Assembly: GCA_017472255.1 (NCBI GenBank)
Contig: JAFUQU010000030.1
Location: forward strand, 1-48,321
Reading direction: 5' to 3'
DNA length: 48,321 bases
DNA from: Clostridia bacterium
GTDB lineage: Bacteria; Bacillota; Clostridia; Oscillospirales; CAG-272
Part shown: piece after piece, positions 1-7,802 of the stretch
Position numbering within the stretch: the stretch's first letter is position 1
How the letters are laid out: every line of letters begins with the position of its first letter
Position numbers and translations under genes: made by a program
The notes under the pieces: generated by a model
What the model was told of the DNA's origin: nothing
The model's database searches: none
What the model saw: the letters and a program-made list of their open reading frames with translations, nothing else

Positions 1-603
1 ATCAAGATCGGCGAAGTGATGACCAAGGATCATCTGGTAACCGCTCCCGTGGGCACCACCTTGGCGCAGGCACAGGAGATTCTCCATCGCCATCGTATTG
101 AAAAGCTTCCTCTGGTGGACGAGCTGGGCATGGAATACGTCATCGACAAGCCCGACTTCACCGTGAGCGAATCCGAACTGATTCGGGCGGCCACGGTTAT
201 CCAGCTTGAAGTCATGGGCGACGGTTCGGAGCTGTATATGTTCGACGACGTGCAGGAAAAATACTGGGAGATGCTGGCCGTCGCTCAATGCATACGCAAC
301 CGCGTGGACAGTAAGCACTTCTCCCCTGACACCGTCGATGGCATCATTCTTCAGCCGGGTCAGTTCAGCCCCGCCGAGGTGCTGGACGCTTACACCCCCA
401 CCGAGGAAGCGCTCACCGCCGCCCGCGAAGCGCTGGTCAACGGCGTTAAAGTGGTGCCGGATAATTATTATTACTTCTGCGCCACCAGCATTGAAGCGCG
501 CTTCGAGCGTGACAACGATTATTCGCTGACCAAAAAGGCTGACGGTACATACGACAAGATGCAAGGGCATCTGACCACATTTTACGCAGGTTTCTCTAAT
601 TAA
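1..603 (+). CDS. CBS-domain fragment joined to SleB/CwlJ-type cell-wall hydrolase (5' partial, possible chimera)
   Basis: The frame is open at base 1 and ends at TAA 601-603, so the gene is 5' partial. Residues 1-43 read like the CBS domain of IMP dehydrogenase ([17 protein letters not shown], then [12 protein letters not shown]). From about base 130 the protein switches to a hydrolase_2 (SleB/CwlJ-like) fold: [18 protein letters not shown] carries the likely catalytic Glu, followed by [19 protein letters not shown] and NYYYFCA. Enzymes of this family cleave cortex or vegetative peptidoglycan. The hydrolase half looks complete except for its N-terminus, and no signal peptide is visible. A CBS-hydrolase fusion is not a family architecture I know, so the junction near 121-132 is suspect. 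A strong terminator follows the stop codon. Confidence 0.75.
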   Translation: MKIGEVMTKDHLVTAPVGTTLAQAQEILHRHRIEKLPLVDELGMEYVIDKPDFTVSESELIRAATVIQLEVMGDGSELYMFDDVQEKYWEMLAVAQCIRNRVDSKHFSPDTVDGIILQPGQFSPAEVLDAYTPTEEALTAAREALVNGVKVVPDNYYYFCATSIEARFERDNDYSLTKKADGTYDKMQGHLTTFYAGFSN

Positions 604-608
604 ATTTT

Positions 609-645
609 CCCCGGGGACGATCGAATGATCGTCCCCGGGGTTTTT
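609..645 (+). terminator. Intrinsic terminator of the hydrolase gene
   Basis: A perfect 14-bp stem (609-622 pairs with 627-640) with loop GAAT is followed directly by TTTTT. It begins six bases after the hydrolase stop codon. Confidence 0.95.
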
Positions 646-653
646 GCAAGCAC

Positions 654-684
654 AAAAAAATCCCCCGACCATCCGGTCGGGGGA
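654..684 (-). terminator. Intrinsic terminator for a minus-strand transcript
   Basis: Bases 661-684 form a GC-rich hairpin (tcccccgacc / ggtcggggga). Read on the minus strand it is followed by seven T residues (654-660). No protein-coding gene lies immediately upstream on that strand, so it probably ends a non-coding RNA or read-through from the solute-binding protein gene. Confidence 0.85.
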
Positions 685-890
685 GGGAGAAAAAAGCAAA
701 CAAATTGCGCACCCAGCCACAAGCAAAGATTCTTCGACGCGCAAAACAAATCTGTACAGACCCGATTTGCCGTAGAGGGTAGTACGGCCCCAGCCGTTGC
801 TACGCACCGGCAAGGAGGACAAATCGCCCTGGGACGCTTAGCTTATGTTCGCGCATACTTCGTCTACGCTGCACTCGCAAACAAGTTTGA
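654..890 (-). ncRNA. Candidate structured non-coding RNA, family unknown
   Basis: Between the two minus-strand terminators (907-943 and 654-684) there is no credible gene, yet the minus-strand sequence folds well. CAAAC 889-885 pairs with GTTTG 701-697. TTGCG 880-876 pairs with CGCAA 709-705. CATAAGC 847-841 pairs with GCTTGTG 724-718. CGATTTG 826-820 pairs with CAAATCG 769-763. Inside the last helix are two hairpins, TTGC 813-810 with GCAA 800-797, and GCCGTA 788-783 with TACGGC 774-769. The result is a rod closing on a three-way junction and ending in a strong terminator. A 6S-like RNA was considered because of the rod and size, but no diagnostic 6S sequence is visible. No clear promoter was found, and the 5' end is a guess. 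Confidence 0.45.
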
Positions 891-906
891 AGCGTAAACG
901 CCGTGG

Positions 907-943
907 GTAAAGAAACCTCCGAGACGGAAAACCGTCCCGGAGG
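907..943 (-). terminator. Intrinsic terminator downstream of the large solute-binding protein gene
   Basis: Bases 916-943 form a 12-bp stem with a four-base loop. The only imperfection is an A/C pair on the plus strand that becomes a T-G wobble on the minus strand, so the hairpin is built for minus-strand RNA. TTTCTTT follows on that strand. It lies about 85 bases after the stop codon at 1029. Confidence 0.8.
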
Positions 944-964
944 AAAATTAAAATTACCCTCTTC

Positions 965-1027
965 TAAAGCTTTTGCACAGCCTTTTCAACGACCTCGCGA
1001 CGCGAGGTCGTAAAAGCGCGTACCCCT
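965..1027. repeat. 63-bp hairpin repeat, copy 1 (inverted partner at 7148-7210)
   Basis: An identical 23-base block (965-987) and an identical 15-base block (1013-1027) flank a perfect 10-bp hairpin (989-998 with 1002-1011, loop GAC). The partner copy has the same length and blocks in opposite orientation. Its central stem differs in sequence but still pairs. No T-run follows on either strand, so this is not an ordinary terminator. Confidence 0.8.
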
Positions 1028-1028
1028 T

Positions 1029-3542
1029 TTACCTCGACTCATTGATATACCGCCCTGCTCTGTCCTGGATTAGCTTGACGGTTTCGTCGAGGGATTTTTG
1101 ACCGGAGAAGTAGTAGGAGGCTTCTTCGGTGATGATGGCGTTCAGGTCGGTGTCTTCGCGCATGACCTGAGTTGCGCCGGTGATCAGCGACATCAGCTTG
1201 TCAACCTGTGCCTGGGTCAGGGGCGTCTGGTAGGGGTCGTTGTAAACGACATCTGTGATGGGGGTCTCCACGACAACTTCCTTGTCGGCAACTTCCTTGT
1301 CGGCGACGACCTCGCTGTCGATCACGCCGTCGCCGTCGGCGTCAATGGCTTCGCTCGTTTCTTCGGTGGTTTCTTCGACGGCTTCCTCGGTGGTCTCCGC
1401 AGCGGCCGTTGTCTCAGCGACCACAATGCTGGAAGAGGATGCGATGGCGGGCATCGTGATCGCGCCGCCGATGATCGTATCTTCCTCCTCCTCGGGAGGC
1501 GTCATGGCGATCTCCATTTGCTTATCCAGCGCCGCTTTCAACAGCGGCACACCGCTGGTCGGATAGTTCCAATAGCTTCCCCATTCGTACTCGATCAGCG
1601 TCGGCATCTGCTTTTCTTCGCTTATGAAGCTCTTCAGGAACGCCCACGCGCCGTCCTTCATCTTCGAACGGCTGTAGATGGCGAACTCCTGATAAGCGTC
1701 AATCGCCGCGCCGTTGCCCTCATCGGACGGGAAGCCGATGAAGTTCGGCTCGTCCTTCAGCGTGTAGTAGAGCAGGTTCTTGAAGCTGTCGGCGGGCGTG
1801 TAAAGCCGGACGGCGGTCAGCAGCACCTTGCCGTCCACGAAGCGGTTCTCGTACTCCTGCCAGAACTCCTGCCCCACCTCGCTATAATCGATGTTCGCCC
1901 AGAAATCGTCCTCGGGCAGGCTCTTTGTGAATTCCAGCAGCGCGCGGAAGCCCTCCGAATCGAAGGAGCATTCGCCCGTCTCGGCGTTCACAAAGCTGTC
2001 GCGGCTGTAAAGCAGCATATTATTGAGGAAATTGGTGCGGTTGAAATCGTAATCGAAGACCGTCACGTCGGGATTGGCTTTCACATAATCCATGAACTGG
2101 GTGAAATTCCAGCGTTCCATATCGATCATATCCGAACGCGCAGCGAAAGTGCAGATGTAGATAGCGGGCGCCAGCGAATAAAGCTCACCATCGATTTCAT
2201 AAGCCTCGAACACATTCTCCAGATAGTCCTCGCGGTTGAAGGTTTCGTCCTCGTCCATCAGCTCGTACAGGTTGGCAAACACGCCCTTGGCGGCGAGGCT
2301 GTCGTAGTTCATCGTATCGTCGATGAGCATGACGTCGGGCGCTTTGCCGGCGATGATGTCGTTGTTCAGCTTGGTCGCGCCGACGGTATAATCGTCGGTG
2401 GTGTTGTAGATGGAATAGTCCAGCACGCTGACGCGGTATTCGCCGTTGGTTTTGTTGAAGTCGATGACGTTGGTGCGCATCCGATAGTTCATGGACAGCA
2501 CCGCCAGCGTGATAACCTTTTTAGGCACCAGCTCCTCGTCGGGAACCCGTTCGAGGATGACGCAGATCTGCGAGTAATCGGTACGGTCGTAGGTGATGGC
2601 AAAGAATTTGTCGGCGGACAGAGGGATAATCTGGTTCACGTCGCTTCCGTTGATGTCCGAGTTGATGAAGTTCAGCACCTCCACCTTCTCGTCGCTGCCC
2701 AGCGTGCAGCCCCAGATGGACGAGCGGTCGTTGTAGTAGAAGTCGTAGCCCGGACCGGTGAGCATATTGTAGGACATATTGGAGTTGCTCATCTCCACTT
2801 CCTCGCCCAGCTTGCCGTTGGTCATGTCCAGTTCAAACAGTTTGTTGGATGAACTTTCCATATCATTGACCCACATGGAAACGTAAATCTTGCCGTTCAG
2901 CTGCATCATCGTGTTGACGCTGATATCCTCGCTGCTGCCCAGATCGAAGGTGTGAATTTCGCCGTCGGACGTGACCAGCTTGACGCCGTTCCACGAGCAG
3001 AGCACCACGCCGTCCGACGTAGCTTCCATATTCTGGACGTAGAAATAGTCGCCGTTTTCACGATCAGCCAGCGCGTCCAGCGGGATGGTTTCGGATTCGC
3101 CGTTTCGCAGGCAAAGCAGCTCGTTGGACTCCTGATAGCCGTTTTCCTCGGTGTTGGTGTAGCGCTGAATCAGCGCCCAGACCGTGCCGTCGTCTCCGGC
3201 GCAGACGCTCTGAATGTACGCGCCGCCGTTGTCCGTCTGCTCCAGCCCAAGGTCGAGCGCATCGCCGAAGGTTCCGTCGGCATTAACGGGCAGCAGGAAG
3301 TTTTCATTCTCGCCGGTTTCGCCGTCCCAGCTGTTGCAGAGCAGGTAAACGGTCTCTCCGGCGCGGACGAGTTGGTTGATGTAGAAGCTGGAGTTTTCGC
3401 CGTTCTGGTATTGTTCGGGCAGCTCCAGAACGGTCTGCTTGAAGACGTTGGTCAGTTTGGTCTCCACCGGCTTGCTGCCGCAGGCAGGAAGCGCCGCCAG
3501 CAGCATCGCCAGCGATAAGAGGAGGCATACGATTTTTTTCAT
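1029..3542 (-). CDS. Very large solute-binding lipoprotein of an ABC importer with N-terminal propeller-like domain
   Basis: The protein has 837 residues, about twice the usual size of an ABC solute-binding protein. A lipoprotein signal peptide ends in the lipobox LPAC with Cys21, so it should be anchored outside the membrane. Residues 22-340 contain repeated beta-strand units of the propeller kind (for example NSWDGETGENENFLLPV). Residues 340-685 match the family-1 solute-binding fold (DFNKTNGEYRVSVLDYS, APDVMLIDD). A Thr/Glu-rich linker at about 685-768 includes DADGDGVIDSE, a calcium-loop-like string. The fold then resumes with the typical C-terminal helix (YYFSGQKSLDETVKLIQ). AGGAGAA precedes the ATG with good spacing. 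It is the last gene of a minus-strand run whose permeases lie at 7.8-9.7 kb. The substrate is unknown; sugar or glycan is the usual case. Confidence 0.85.
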   Translation of the reverse strand: MKKIVCLLLSLAMLLAALPACGSKPVETKLTNVFKQTVLELPEQYQNGENSSFYINQLVRAGETVYLLCNSWDGETGENENFLLPVNADGTFGDALDLGLEQTDNGGAYIQSVCAGDDGTVWALIQRYTNTEENGYQESNELLCLRNGESETIPLDALADRENGDYFYVQNMEATSDGVVLCSWNGVKLVTSDGEIHTFDLGSSEDISVNTMMQLNGKIYVSMWVNDMESSSNKLFELDMTNGKLGEEVEMSNSNMSYNMLTGPGYDFYYNDRSSIWGCTLGSDEKVEVLNFINSDINGSDVNQIIPLSADKFFAITYDRTDYSQICVILERVPDEELVPKKVITLAVLSMNYRMRTNVIDFNKTNGEYRVSVLDYSIYNTTDDYTVGATKLNNDIIAGKAPDVMLIDDTMNYDSLAAKGVFANLYELMDEDETFNREDYLENVFEAYEIDGELYSLAPAIYICTFAARSDMIDMERWNFTQFMDYVKANPDVTVFDYDFNRTNFLNNMLLYSRDSFVNAETGECSFDSEGFRALLEFTKSLPEDDFWANIDYSEVGQEFWQEYENRFVDGKVLLTAVRLYTPADSFKNLLYYTLKDEPNFIGFPSDEGNGAAIDAYQEFAIYSRSKMKDGAWAFLKSFISEEKQMPTLIEYEWGSYWNYPTSGVPLLKAALDKQMEIAMTPPEEEEDTIIGGAITMPAIASSSSIVVAETTAAAETTEEAVEETTEETSEAIDADGDGVIDSEVVADKEVADKEVVVETPITDVVYNDPYQTPLTQAQVDKLMSLITGATQVMREDTDLNAIITEEASYYFSGQKSLDETVKLIQDRAGRYINESR

Positions 3543-3638
3543 GAGTTGTTCTCCTTTTGTAGGAAATCATTTTTTGCGACGCATGGTCTTTTATCCGTGG
3601 ACAATTTGCGCCATGGACATTTCGTGCCATGCGATTGT

Positions 3639-3670
3639 TATGGGCAGCGACGAGGGCGACGCTGCCCATA
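3639..3670. repeat. Dispersed palindrome with gcgacgagggcg core, copy A
   Basis: An 11-bp stem (3639-3649 with 3660-3670) encloses acgagggcga. The same core appears in palindromes at 7649-7678, 41799-41820 and 48196-48217, while the stem sequence differs. It sits in the 183-base spacer between the MacB-like gene and the large solute-binding protein gene. Confidence 0.75.
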
Positions 3671-3725
3671 GGTTAGTTATTTTTGGCGCGATGTGTGTGC
3701 GAACAACACATATCGCCGGGATGGT

Positions 3726-4919
3726 TCATCCCTTATGTCCATCTTTTTCCTGCGCAGACGGCGTCTGCATCGGCTGCACCTTCGGCTCGTCCAATTGCGG
3801 AGCCGATTTTTTCGCTTTCAGCGCCTTCGTCCGGCGCGCCTTCGGCAGCTTCGGCGGCTTGTGCCGCTTGTTCTGCTGATGCGAACGCCACGCGCGGCGA
3901 ACCCGCTCGGCGATGGCTTCGGCAATGGCGCGGCGCTTAACGTAAATCAGCACCACTTCGATGACCAGCAGCCCGATCACCACCACCAACGGCACCAGCT
4001 TGCCGATGTAAAGCAGCGCCGCCGCGTCGGTCAGCTTCACCGCCGTATTCTCCCAATATGGGTAGACCACCAGCTTCGTGCGCACCGACCGTCCCGCGAA
4101 ATCGCCCAAACGGGCGCGCAGGCTGGAATCGGTAAAGCGGGCGGAATTTTCCACAATTTCCACGTAAGCCTCGCTCACACCGATGTTATCCTCCAGAATC
4201 CCGGACGCAAAATCGGTCACGGGATCGGGCATAACCACTTCGACAGCCGTCACGCAGAGATCGCTTTTCAGCGTGGACAGCAGCGAGTAGGACATGAAAA
4301 TCCGCGGCTGCTCGCCGTAAAATTCGGCGTAATCGCCGTCCACCTCGCAGACGCCCGCGATGTAGACGCTCTTTTTGCCGATCAAAAGCTCCCGTCCCAC
4401 CACGTCCGGCGAGCCGAAGAACTGCCACGCCAGATCGTTGTCGATGATCACCTGATCATTCAGCACCCGCTCGGCGGCGTTGAAATACTGCCCCGACAGC
4501 ATTTTCAGCGGATGAAAGAGGAAGAAGTCCGCGCCCACGCCAAGCGCCGTCGCCTTTACGCCCGACTTCATGGTCATGCCGGTTTCGGGCGAACGCATGG
4601 ACAGGGTCACGTCCGCCTCGCCGCTGTAAGCGTAAGCGTACAGCCGGGCATCCTCGTCGGCAGGGGAAATGGACGCCGCCACCATGGCGGAATCGATGGC
4701 GGACGCCAGCGAGCCGTCGATGTCATCGCCGCTCTTTTTCGCCAGCGGCGACAGGAACGCGGAAAGCTGGGCGTATTTGGAATCGTCCGACACCCAGCGC
4801 GACACGACCTGCTGGCTCTCCAGCTTCGACGCCACGCCGCCGATGATCAGCGTAAATGTTCCGTACAGCAGCAGGCTGACCGCCGTCAGGATAGCTGCCA
4901 TGATATGATATTTTTTCAT
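3726..4919 (-). CDS. MacB-core (MacB_PCD-like) envelope protein with only two membrane helices
   Basis: The 397-residue protein has one N-terminal helix (about 6-28). An extracytoplasmic region of about 280 residues follows, with features of the MacB periplasmic core (SGQYFNAAERVLNDQVIID, FGSPDVVGRELLIG, VYIAGVCEVDGDYAEFYG). A second helix spans about 308-330, and the cytoplasmic tail is rich in Lys, Arg and Pro. MacB/FtsX permeases have four helices, so the FtsX transport part is absent. The start codon lies one base after the HlyD-like stop codon (TAA-T-ATG), which suggests translational coupling. No ATP-binding subunit is adjacent. The pair may form a mechanical or scaffold complex rather than an exporter; the function is not known to me. 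Confidence 0.75.
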   Translation of the reverse strand: MKKYHIMAAILTAVSLLLYGTFTLIIGGVASKLESQQVVSRWVSDDSKYAQLSAFLSPLAKKSGDDIDGSLASAIDSAMVAASISPADEDARLYAYAYSGEADVTLSMRSPETGMTMKSGVKATALGVGADFFLFHPLKMLSGQYFNAAERVLNDQVIIDNDLAWQFFGSPDVVGRELLIGKKSVYIAGVCEVDGDYAEFYGEQPRIFMSYSLLSTLKSDLCVTAVEVVMPDPVTDFASGILEDNIGVSEAYVEIVENSARFTDSSLRARLGDFAGRSVRTKLVVYPYWENTAVKLTDAAALLYIGKLVPLVVVIGLLVIEVVLIYVKRRAIAEAIAERVRRAWRSHQQNKRHKPPKLPKARRTKALKAKKSAPQLDEPKVQPMQTPSAQEKDGHKG

Positions 4920-4920
4920 A

Positions 4921-7104
4921 TTACTTGGAGTTTTCCACCAATCTCACCTGACTGCCGGACGAGATCGGCTTGGTGGAGGTGGTGATGATGAATTCGCTGC
5001 CCAGAAGTCCGCTGACCGCCGAGTTGGTATCGTCGCTGGCCAGCACGGTAACGTCGTAGCGGCGGGCGATGTAACGGTTGCCCAGCGGGCTGGACTTGGC
5101 TTCGACCACCAGCACGAACTTGCCGTTGTTGTCCTCGCGGATGGCGGAATTGGGCACCACGGCGTCATAGCTCTGACCGCGTTCGCCGATGGTCAGGTTC
5201 AGCGTCTGTCCAACGGACACGTCGCCGCTGACTTCGATGGTGGCGATTTTGCTGTTGCCGGGGTTGTCGGGGTCGTTTCGCAGGTTGACCACGCTTGCTT
5301 TGATGTTTGACCACCAGGAATTGGTTACGCTGACTTCATCGCCCACGCGCACCCGCTTCGCCTGTTCGGTGGTCAGGCTGATTTCGCATATGTAGCCCAT
5401 GTCCGTTACCACGATCTGGCAAAGCGTCTGTCCGATGGTTGTATCCTTGCCCGCAACGGCGGTGAGGGACGCGACCTGTCCGGCAACGGTTGCGATAATT
5501 TTAGCGTCGGTGGAATTGGCTTCGTACTTGGCGACCAGCGCCTTCTGCTCCTCGATGTCGGCAAGCAGCTCGTCGATCTCAATCTGATTGCGCTGCGCCT
5601 GAAGATTGTCCTCTTCCTTCTTCTTATCCAGGTTGTGCTGGAGGGTTTCCAGCTCCTCGGTCAGGGTCTGCACCTTTTCGCGCTGGGTCTCCTCGTCGGT
5701 GACGCCACCGGTCAGCTCCTTGATTTTGGCATTCTTGTCGGACACCTGATCGGCGATTTCCTCCACCTGCGCTTCCAGATTTTCGACGCTCAGCTCACAG
5801 CTTTCCAGCTGCTGGAGCTTTTCCAGCGCTTTCAGGTCGGCGGCGGCAGTTTCGTATTCCTTCTTCGCCTCGGTGTAGTCGGCGGTGGCCTCGGTGGATT
5901 CGGTGGTGGCGGTTTTCTTGTTCTTGGTCGCGGTATCGAGGGCGGTCTTCGCCTTCTCGCTGCCGGCAATGCTCTTAAGCTGTTTTTCCAGCTTTTCCAA
6001 CTTTTCGGTGTTATCCTCGGTCTGACGGTCATAAGACAGCTTCAGATCGGCCTTGGTTTCGTTGGTGGCCGAAAGCTTGGCTTCGTAAGCGAGGCGGGCG
6101 GTTTCGCTCTTCTGATACCAGCGCTCGACGGTGTCATAATCGCCGTTGCCATTGTTATAATTTGCCAGCGCGTTGTAGTAGGCGAAATCCGCGTCCACCC
6201 ACTCGTCGTAGAGGGTTTCAAGGGTATCGTCCAGCGCTTTGATTTTCAGATCGTAGTCTTCCTTGGCGCGGCGCATGGTCTTTTGCAGCGCGGCAATTTG
6301 CTCCTGAATCGACGCGGCGTCGGCGCTTCCATCGGGCGCGATGGCTTCGTAAGCGGCGGCAGCCTTTTGGTAGGCTTCCTCGGCGGCTTCGAGGGCGGCT
6401 TCCTTCTCCAGCTTCAGCGCCTCGGCGGCTTCGTAAGCGGTCTTGGTCTCGTCGCGAAGAATCGTTGCGGCGGCGATGCGCGACTCGGTGGATTCGCCGT
6501 CCAGCGACACGTCGGCAGCCTGGCTCTTAAGCTGGGTAATCTGCTTGTTGAACGCGGTAATCTGCTTGTTGAGGGTCTTAGTCTGCGCGTTCAGCTCCTT
6601 AATCTCCGCCTCCAGCGCTTCGACGGCGGAAAGGTTGGCGGTCAGCTCGGCAAGCTGCTTTTTCGCCTTGTTGAGATCGTCAGTCTTCTGCTTAATCGCC
6701 AGTTCCTGGGAATAATAATCCGTACCGGACACAAGCATTTTGAGCTTGTATTGTTTTTCCAGCGTAGCAAGCTGTTCCCTCGCCTGTTTCAGCTGCGTGC
6801 TCTCAGCGTCCTCCAAATAAACGAGCACGTCGCCGATCTGCACTTTGTCACCTTCGCGAACCGCGACCGCCTTGATCGTCCGTGATTCCTCAATTTTGAT
6901 GTCGTGGGTAGAATTGGCTTTAACGGTAGCAGTCGTGCGAATCTTCGACGTAATGCTTCCGCTCTGCGCATACTGCGCCGCCACCTCCGGCAGCGAATAA
7001 TTCATAATCGTATTAGAGAAAAAGGTAAGAATAAGCATAATCGCCAAAAAAACGATAATCGCATTCTTCACCCAAGCTCTCCGACGGACACTGTTCTCAT
7101 TCAT
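4921..7104 (-). CDS. HlyD/RND-type membrane-fusion adaptor with very long coiled coil
   Basis: The 727-residue protein has a single N-terminal helix (about 13-35). It continues with a half-lipoyl motif (IKAVAVREGDKVQIGDVLVYLED, about 75-97). A coiled coil of more than 400 residues, rich in Lys, Glu, Ala and Leu, spans about 100-530. The second lipoyl half follows (IIATVAGQVASLTAVAGKDT), then a beta-barrel region ending with GSQVRLVENSK. This is the layout of periplasmic adaptors of MacAB and HlyD systems, with an unusually long hairpin. GGAGAA stands seven bases before the ATG. It is directly coupled to the two-helix MacB-core gene. The usual ATPase and outer-membrane partner are missing, as expected of the latter in a Gram-positive envelope. 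Confidence 0.85.
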   Translation of the reverse strand: MNENSVRRRAWVKNAIIVFLAIMLILTFFSNTIMNYSLPEVAAQYAQSGSITSKIRTTATVKANSTHDIKIEESRTIKAVAVREGDKVQIGDVLVYLEDAESTQLKQAREQLATLEKQYKLKMLVSGTDYYSQELAIKQKTDDLNKAKKQLAELTANLSAVEALEAEIKELNAQTKTLNKQITAFNKQITQLKSQAADVSLDGESTESRIAAATILRDETKTAYEAAEALKLEKEAALEAAEEAYQKAAAAYEAIAPDGSADAASIQEQIAALQKTMRRAKEDYDLKIKALDDTLETLYDEWVDADFAYYNALANYNNGNGDYDTVERWYQKSETARLAYEAKLSATNETKADLKLSYDRQTEDNTEKLEKLEKQLKSIAGSEKAKTALDTATKNKKTATTESTEATADYTEAKKEYETAAADLKALEKLQQLESCELSVENLEAQVEEIADQVSDKNAKIKELTGGVTDEETQREKVQTLTEELETLQHNLDKKKEEDNLQAQRNQIEIDELLADIEEQKALVAKYEANSTDAKIIATVAGQVASLTAVAGKDTTIGQTLCQIVVTDMGYICEISLTTEQAKRVRVGDEVSVTNSWWSNIKASVVNLRNDPDNPGNSKIATIEVSGDVSVGQTLNLTIGERGQSYDAVVPNSAIREDNNGKFVLVVEAKSSPLGNRYIARRYDVTVLASDDTNSAVSGLLGSEFIITTSTKPISSGSQVRLVENSK

Positions 7105-7147
7105 GGTAATTCTCCTATGTTTGTTTTTTTATTAGGGGGTTGGGGCG

Positions 7148-7210
7148 AGGGGTACGCGCTTTCATGCCCTCGCCCTGCGAGGGCGTAGAAAAGGCTGTGC
7201 AAAAGCTTTA
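7148..7210. repeat. 63-bp hairpin repeat, copy 2 (inverted relative to copy at 965-1027)
   Basis: The reverse complement carries the same 23-base and 15-base blocks as copy 1. The central stem here is gccctcgc / gcgagggc (about 7165-7183) instead of the cgacctcgc stem of copy 1, so paired positions have changed together. It lies just upstream of the HlyD-like gene. The two copies bracket the three envelope genes. Confidence 0.8.
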
Positions 7211-7648
7211 ATCAGGGGGGAATAAGGGCTTACCCACGATGTTCAGGCTGGACTTGTTCCAGCCTGCTTCCCTCAACGACGCCTCCGGGACATATTGCAG
7301 ACGCCACGTTCTTAGGCAAGACTTTATTGTTCACGTTATAATATCGCGTAAACACCCTTGATGGGGTGAACCTATGCGCCGCGTCTCCACGAGGAAGTCA
7401 TGCCTCGCATGACTTCCTCATGCGTCTCTGTTTTCTTTTCGGCGCCATGCTGGCGCCACTTGCGGATGTTGTGGGGATATGAACGAAATATATCACACGA
7501 AGGGATTGTATATTTCGATGGGATTGTATATTCCATCGTAGGGAACGACACCATGCGACCTACGGTCGCTTTGTCGTTCCGCCCCAAAATCGTTATCGCT
7601 AATGAAATCTCTATCATCGACACATTGCATCCAAAATCCAACTACCCG
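7211..7648. other. Gene-free spacer packed with perfect hairpins
   Basis: This is part of a 698-base gap between the HlyD-like gene and the permease pair. I see no credible gene. Hairpins are at 7244-7266 (9-bp stem), 7352-7367, 7391-7419 (13-bp perfect stem, loop CTC), 7441-7457 (7-bp stem, loop TGC) and 7542-7580 (two-tier, ggaacgaca/tgtcgttcc outside gcgacc/ggtcgc). An 18-base unit starting gggattgtatatt is repeated in tandem at 7502-7537. None of the stems has a clean T-run. Confidence 0.6.
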
Positions 7649-7678
7649 ATGGCGGCCGTCGCCCTCGTCGGCCGCCAT
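7649..7678. repeat. Dispersed palindrome with gcgacgagggcg-type core, copy B
   Basis: A perfect 10-bp stem (atggcggccg 7649-7658, cggccgccat 7669-7678) encloses tcgccctcgt, which is the reverse complement of the core acgagggcga seen at 3650-3659. It directly precedes the 37-bp tandem repeats. Confidence 0.75.
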
Positions 7679-7680
7679 GC

Positions 7681-7791
7681 TAACGCCTTTCATTAGCACA
7701 ATATCTCTATTGCATTCTAACGCCTTTCTCCAGCACAATATCTCCATTGCACTCTAACGCCTTTCTCCAGCACAATATCTCTATCGCACCA
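7681..7791. repeat. Three tandem copies of a 37-bp unit
   Basis: Units run 7681-7717, 7718-7754 and 7755-7791, each beginning taacgccttt and sharing agcacaatatct. Copies differ at a few positions and there are no spacers, so this is not a CRISPR array. It ends 11 bases before the stop codon of the MalG-type permease gene, that is, in the 3' untranslated region of that operon. Confidence 0.85.
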
Positions 7792-7802
7792 GCATAATCG
7801 CA

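Noticed and set aside
654..890. 6S RNA, tmRNA, SRP RNA or RNase P RNA
   Set aside because: The rod shape recalled 6S, but no diagnostic sequence of any of these families could be seen, so it is left unassigned.
625..897. Small plus-strand frame after the hydrolase gene
   Set aside because: It begins inside a terminator hairpin and overlaps the minus-strand structured region; no ribosome binding site for its start.
1098..2852. Long plus-strand open frame (584 codons) opposite the large solute-binding protein
   Set aside because: It is antisense to a well-supported gene, has low-complexity Val/Gly/His content and no family motif; GC-rich genes make such frames by chance.
3693..4985. Plus-strand frame opposite the MacB-core gene
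   Set aside because: Arg/His-rich shadow frame with no family features; the minus-strand reading has signal, core and helices.
7372..7747. Several small frames in the palindrome-rich spacer
   Set aside because: They run through hairpins and tandem repeats, have no ribosome binding sites and resemble no protein.
7681..7791. CRISPR array
   Set aside because: The 37-bp units are directly adjacent with no spacers, and no cas gene is near.
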